From the NCBI GenBank assembly GCA_903849645.1, contig CAINJJ010000001.1:62001-126000 (forward strand): DNA of 64,000 bases, written 5' to 3'. The position numbers and the translations under genes are program-made. Positions within the stretch are counted from its first letter, which is position 1. Each line of letters opens with the position of its first letter. Positions 62,118 through 64,000 of the stretch are shown here, in pieces. This DNA is from an uncultured Acidobacteriaceae bacterium. GTDB lineage: Bacteria > Acidobacteriota > Terriglobia > Terriglobales > Acidobacteriaceae. The notes below the pieces were generated by a model, which was not told the origin of the DNA, made no database searches, and saw nothing but the letters and a program-made list of their open reading frames with translations.

Positions 62118-64000
62118 ATGAATCGAAGGGACTTTCTGCAGAAGTCAGGGGCGTTGTGGGCTCTTCCACCGGTGTTGCAGGCATCCGCGACGGGGGCGCC
62201 AGGGGGTGCGCAGGTTGAGTTGACACGGCCAGAGATAGCGCCGGATTCGCTGCTGGCGGCGATCGACCTGAAGCCCGCGCGCTGGATCTGGTATCCCATG
62301 GGCCGGTGCCTGCCGAGCACAGTGGTGCTGCTGCGCCGGGAGATCGTGCTGGATGGGGCTCCCACCAAGGCGAGCGGACGCGTGGTGGCCGACAGCCGCT
62401 ACAAGCTCACAGTGAACGGCGAGCGGGTGCAATGGGGGCCGGCGCCCTGCGATCCGCGCTGGCCGGAGGCCGACCCGCTGGACCTGACCGGGCATCTGCG
62501 CAGCGGCAGGAATGTGATTGGCGCGAGCGTGCTGTTTTATGGGCAGGGAGACGGAACGTGGGTGGCGGGCAAGCCGGGATTCCTGTTTCATCTGGACCTG
62601 GAATGGGCGGACGGACGGCGGGAGATGGTGGTCTCCGACGACACGTGGCAGGCGCACGTGGCGCGAAGCTGGCCGCCGGGGCACTACAAGCGCTGGTACC
62701 TGCGCGCGTTTCAGGAGGAGTTTGACGCGCGGCTCTATCCCTACGGATGGGATGAGCCGGGATTCAAGCCCGCGAGCGGATGGCGCGCCGCGGCGGTGAC
62801 CAGCGATGGCGGAGACAAGCCCGCGGTCTGCAGCCGGTCTGCCACGGTGATGGAGAGTGAGGGAGATCCCAAGGTTTGCTCGCTGCGGGCGCGCAGCGTT
62901 CCCATGATGAACGAGCAGTTGCTGGGGGGCTTCTCGCTCAGGGAGACGTCTTTGCTCACCTGGAATTGCCCGGTGGAAGAGTACTTCGAGTGCGTGCCGC
63001 CGGACGCCTTTGCGGGCGAGTGGGCCGCGGCAGCCGAGGAGACAAGCCCCGGAACGTGGCGGGTGGGCGTGCAGGGCGCAAAGACGCCCGCGCTGACCTT
63101 TGCGCGCGGCGAGGAGGTGGTCGGCTGGCCCTGCTTCACCATCGACGCTCCAGAGGGGACGGTGGTGGAGATCCTGGTGCACGAGGCGCACACGCCGGGG
63201 AGTTGCTTTCTGCTGAACACCCACTTCCACTCCTGGAGCCGGTTCATCTGCCGGGAAGGGGAGAACCGCTTCGAGACCTTCGACTTTGAAAGCTTCCGCT
63301 GGATTCAGTTTGTGATCCGGAACCACACGCGACCGGTGACGCTGCGGGAGATAGGGGTGCGGCGGAGGGTGTTTCCCTGGCCGGACGAGCCCGCGATTGT
63401 GTGCTCTGACGCGAAGCTGAGCAAGCTGCTGACGGCCAGCGTGAACACGCTGAACAACTCGGCGCAGGACACGGTGGTGGACGGCATGGCGCGGGAGCGT
63501 CAGCAGTACAGCGGCGACGGCGGCCACCAACTGCATGCTCTGTATCACGCATTCAACGAGAACCGGCTGCCGGGGCGGTTTGTGAATACGTTCAGCCAGG
63601 GGGCGACGCCGGCGGGTTATTTCCTTGATAGCTGGCCGGCCTTTGACCGGGCCTGGCGGATTGTAGAGCGGAACCTCCAGCTCACGCACTGGGGGCCGAT
63701 TCTCGATCACGGCATCGGGTTCGCGTTCGACTGCCACTGGTATCACCTCTATACCGGAAAAATCGAGATGCTGAAGGAGGCCTATCCGCGATTTGCGGGA
63801 ATGGTGGAGTACCTGGGAACCATCCGCGACGAGGACGGGCTGCTGAAGGTGGAGAACCTGGGCATTCCCTATGTGTGGATCGACCACAATGCCTATCTGG
63901 AGCAACGCCACAAGCAGTGCGCGTTCAACCTGTATGCCGCGGCGGCCTTGCGCCATGCGCTGGCTCCGCTGGCGAGGGCCTTTGCGGATGAAGGCGCCGC
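62118..64000 (+). CDS. GH78-like alpha-L-rhamnosidase, cut by right edge
   Basis: At least 627 codons from ATG 62118, open to the window end. Tat-like signal NRRDFLQKSGALWALPPV. Early part: WIWYP and a jelly-roll-like binding domain (RYKLTVNGERVQWG, GRNVIGASVLFYGQG). The (alpha/alpha)6-barrel begins around residue 430; VVDGMARERQQYSGDGG corresponds to the conserved acid-bearing segment of GH78 rhamnosidases. It releases terminal rhamnose, e.g. from pectin. Divergent from the CRP-kinase gene with a 70-base spacer. Confidence 0.8.
   Translation, partial: MNRRDFLQKSGALWALPPVLQASATGAPGGAQVELTRPEIAPDSLLAAIDLKPARWIWYPMGRCLPSTVVLLRREIVLDGAPTKASGRVVADSRYKLTVNGERVQWGPAPCDPRWPEADPLDLTGHLRSGRNVIGASVLFYGQGDGTWVAGKPGFLFHLDLEWADGRREMVVSDDTWQAHVARSWPPGHYKRWYLRAFQEEFDARLYPYGWDEPGFKPASGWRAAAVTSDGGDKPAVCSRSATVMESEGDPKVCSLRARSVPMMNEQLLGGFSLRETSLLTWNCPVEEYFECVPPDAFAGEWAAAAEETSPGTWRVGVQGAKTPALTFARGEEVVGWPCFTIDAPEGTVVEILVHEAHTPGSCFLLNTHFHSWSRFICREGENRFETFDFESFRWIQFVIRNHTRPVTLREIGVRRRVFPWPDEPAIVCSDAKLSKLLTASVNTLNNSAQDTVVDGMARERQQYSGDGGHQLHALYHAFNENRLPGRFVNTFSQGATPAGYFLDSWPAFDRAWRIVERNLQLTHWGPILDHGIGFAFDCHWYHLYTGKIEMLKEAYPRFAGMVEYLGTIRDEDGLLKVENLGIPYVWIDHNAYLEQRHKQCAFNLYAAAALRHALAPLARAFADEGA

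Overview
The window is a GC-rich, densely coded bacterial chromosome segment with no rRNA, tRNA, CRISPR array, transposase or phage gene. The gene content suggests an aerobic soil bacterium of the phylum Acidobacteriota (Terriglobia/Acidobacteriaceae-like). Pointers are futalosine-type menaquinone synthesis (MqnE), several Tat-exported plant-polysaccharide glycosidases, a PDZ-membrane-GAF-PAS histidine kinase with an NtrC-type partner, a PEP-CTERM protein, a secreted protein with the 'membrane segment - GCG - Thr/Ser-rich beta strand' tail common in that phylum, and a hairpin resembling an interspersed palindrome I recall from these genomes. The phylum call is inference from gene families, not from a marker gene.

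Layout. 1-6250: a PIN toxin cut by the left edge, uppS, a zinc-ribbon/HTH regulator divergent from an HD hydrolase, two envelope proteins, a DHH phosphoesterase and a small DUF4242-like protein. 6625-14275 (minus): M28 peptidase with PDZ domain, a cellulase-like glycosidase, a Wzi-like outer-membrane protein, a degenerate E1-alpha-like protein and argJ. 14304-21317 (plus): a COG1119-type ABC ATPase, a small membrane protein, and a tightly coupled TolC/adaptor/HME-RND heavy-metal efflux operon. 21380-27896: nitrogen-control block (glnD, a lipoprotein, glnB, amtB). 28138-31616: a secreted protein, an apparently isolated nuoB and an OmpA-like barrel protein. 31815-35304: a beta-propeller protein, mqnE and a small membrane protein. 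35334-46266: amidohydrolase, a rhamnonate-utilisation-like group (Gfo/Idh oxidoreductase, MFS transporter, L-rhamnonate dehydratase), glutaryl-CoA dehydrogenase, a GH2 beta-galactosidase and a Tat-exported Gfo/Idh protein. 46415-51843: vapBC, mlaFE, otsB, a GNAT protein and a GH29 fucosidase. 52190-57544: a PEP-CTERM protein and the response regulator/histidine kinase pair. 57833-64000: araD, GH127 arabinofuranosidase, a CRP-domain histidine kinase and a GH78-like rhamnosidase cut by the right edge.

The most interesting locus is 51997-57600. The PEP-CTERM gene and the neighbouring kinase-regulator operon each carry a -24/-12 (sigma-54) promoter candidate with exact GG-N10-GC spacing, and the two promoters share nearly identical sequence (TTTTACTT then GGCAAC). 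The operon encodes an NtrC-family AAA+ regulator, the kind of activator sigma-54 needs. An 18-bp dyad lies upstream of the PEP-CTERM promoter at enhancer distance. This looks like a self-contained, autoregulated control circuit for an exosortase substrate, analogous to PrsK/PrsR/RpoN control in Zoogloea-type floc formers.

A second theme is scattered degradation of pectic side chains (rhamnosidase, arabinofuranosidase, galactosidase, fucosidase, rhamnonate dehydratase, ribulose-phosphate epimerase). A near-perfect LacI/GalR-type operator sits between araD and the GH127 gene.
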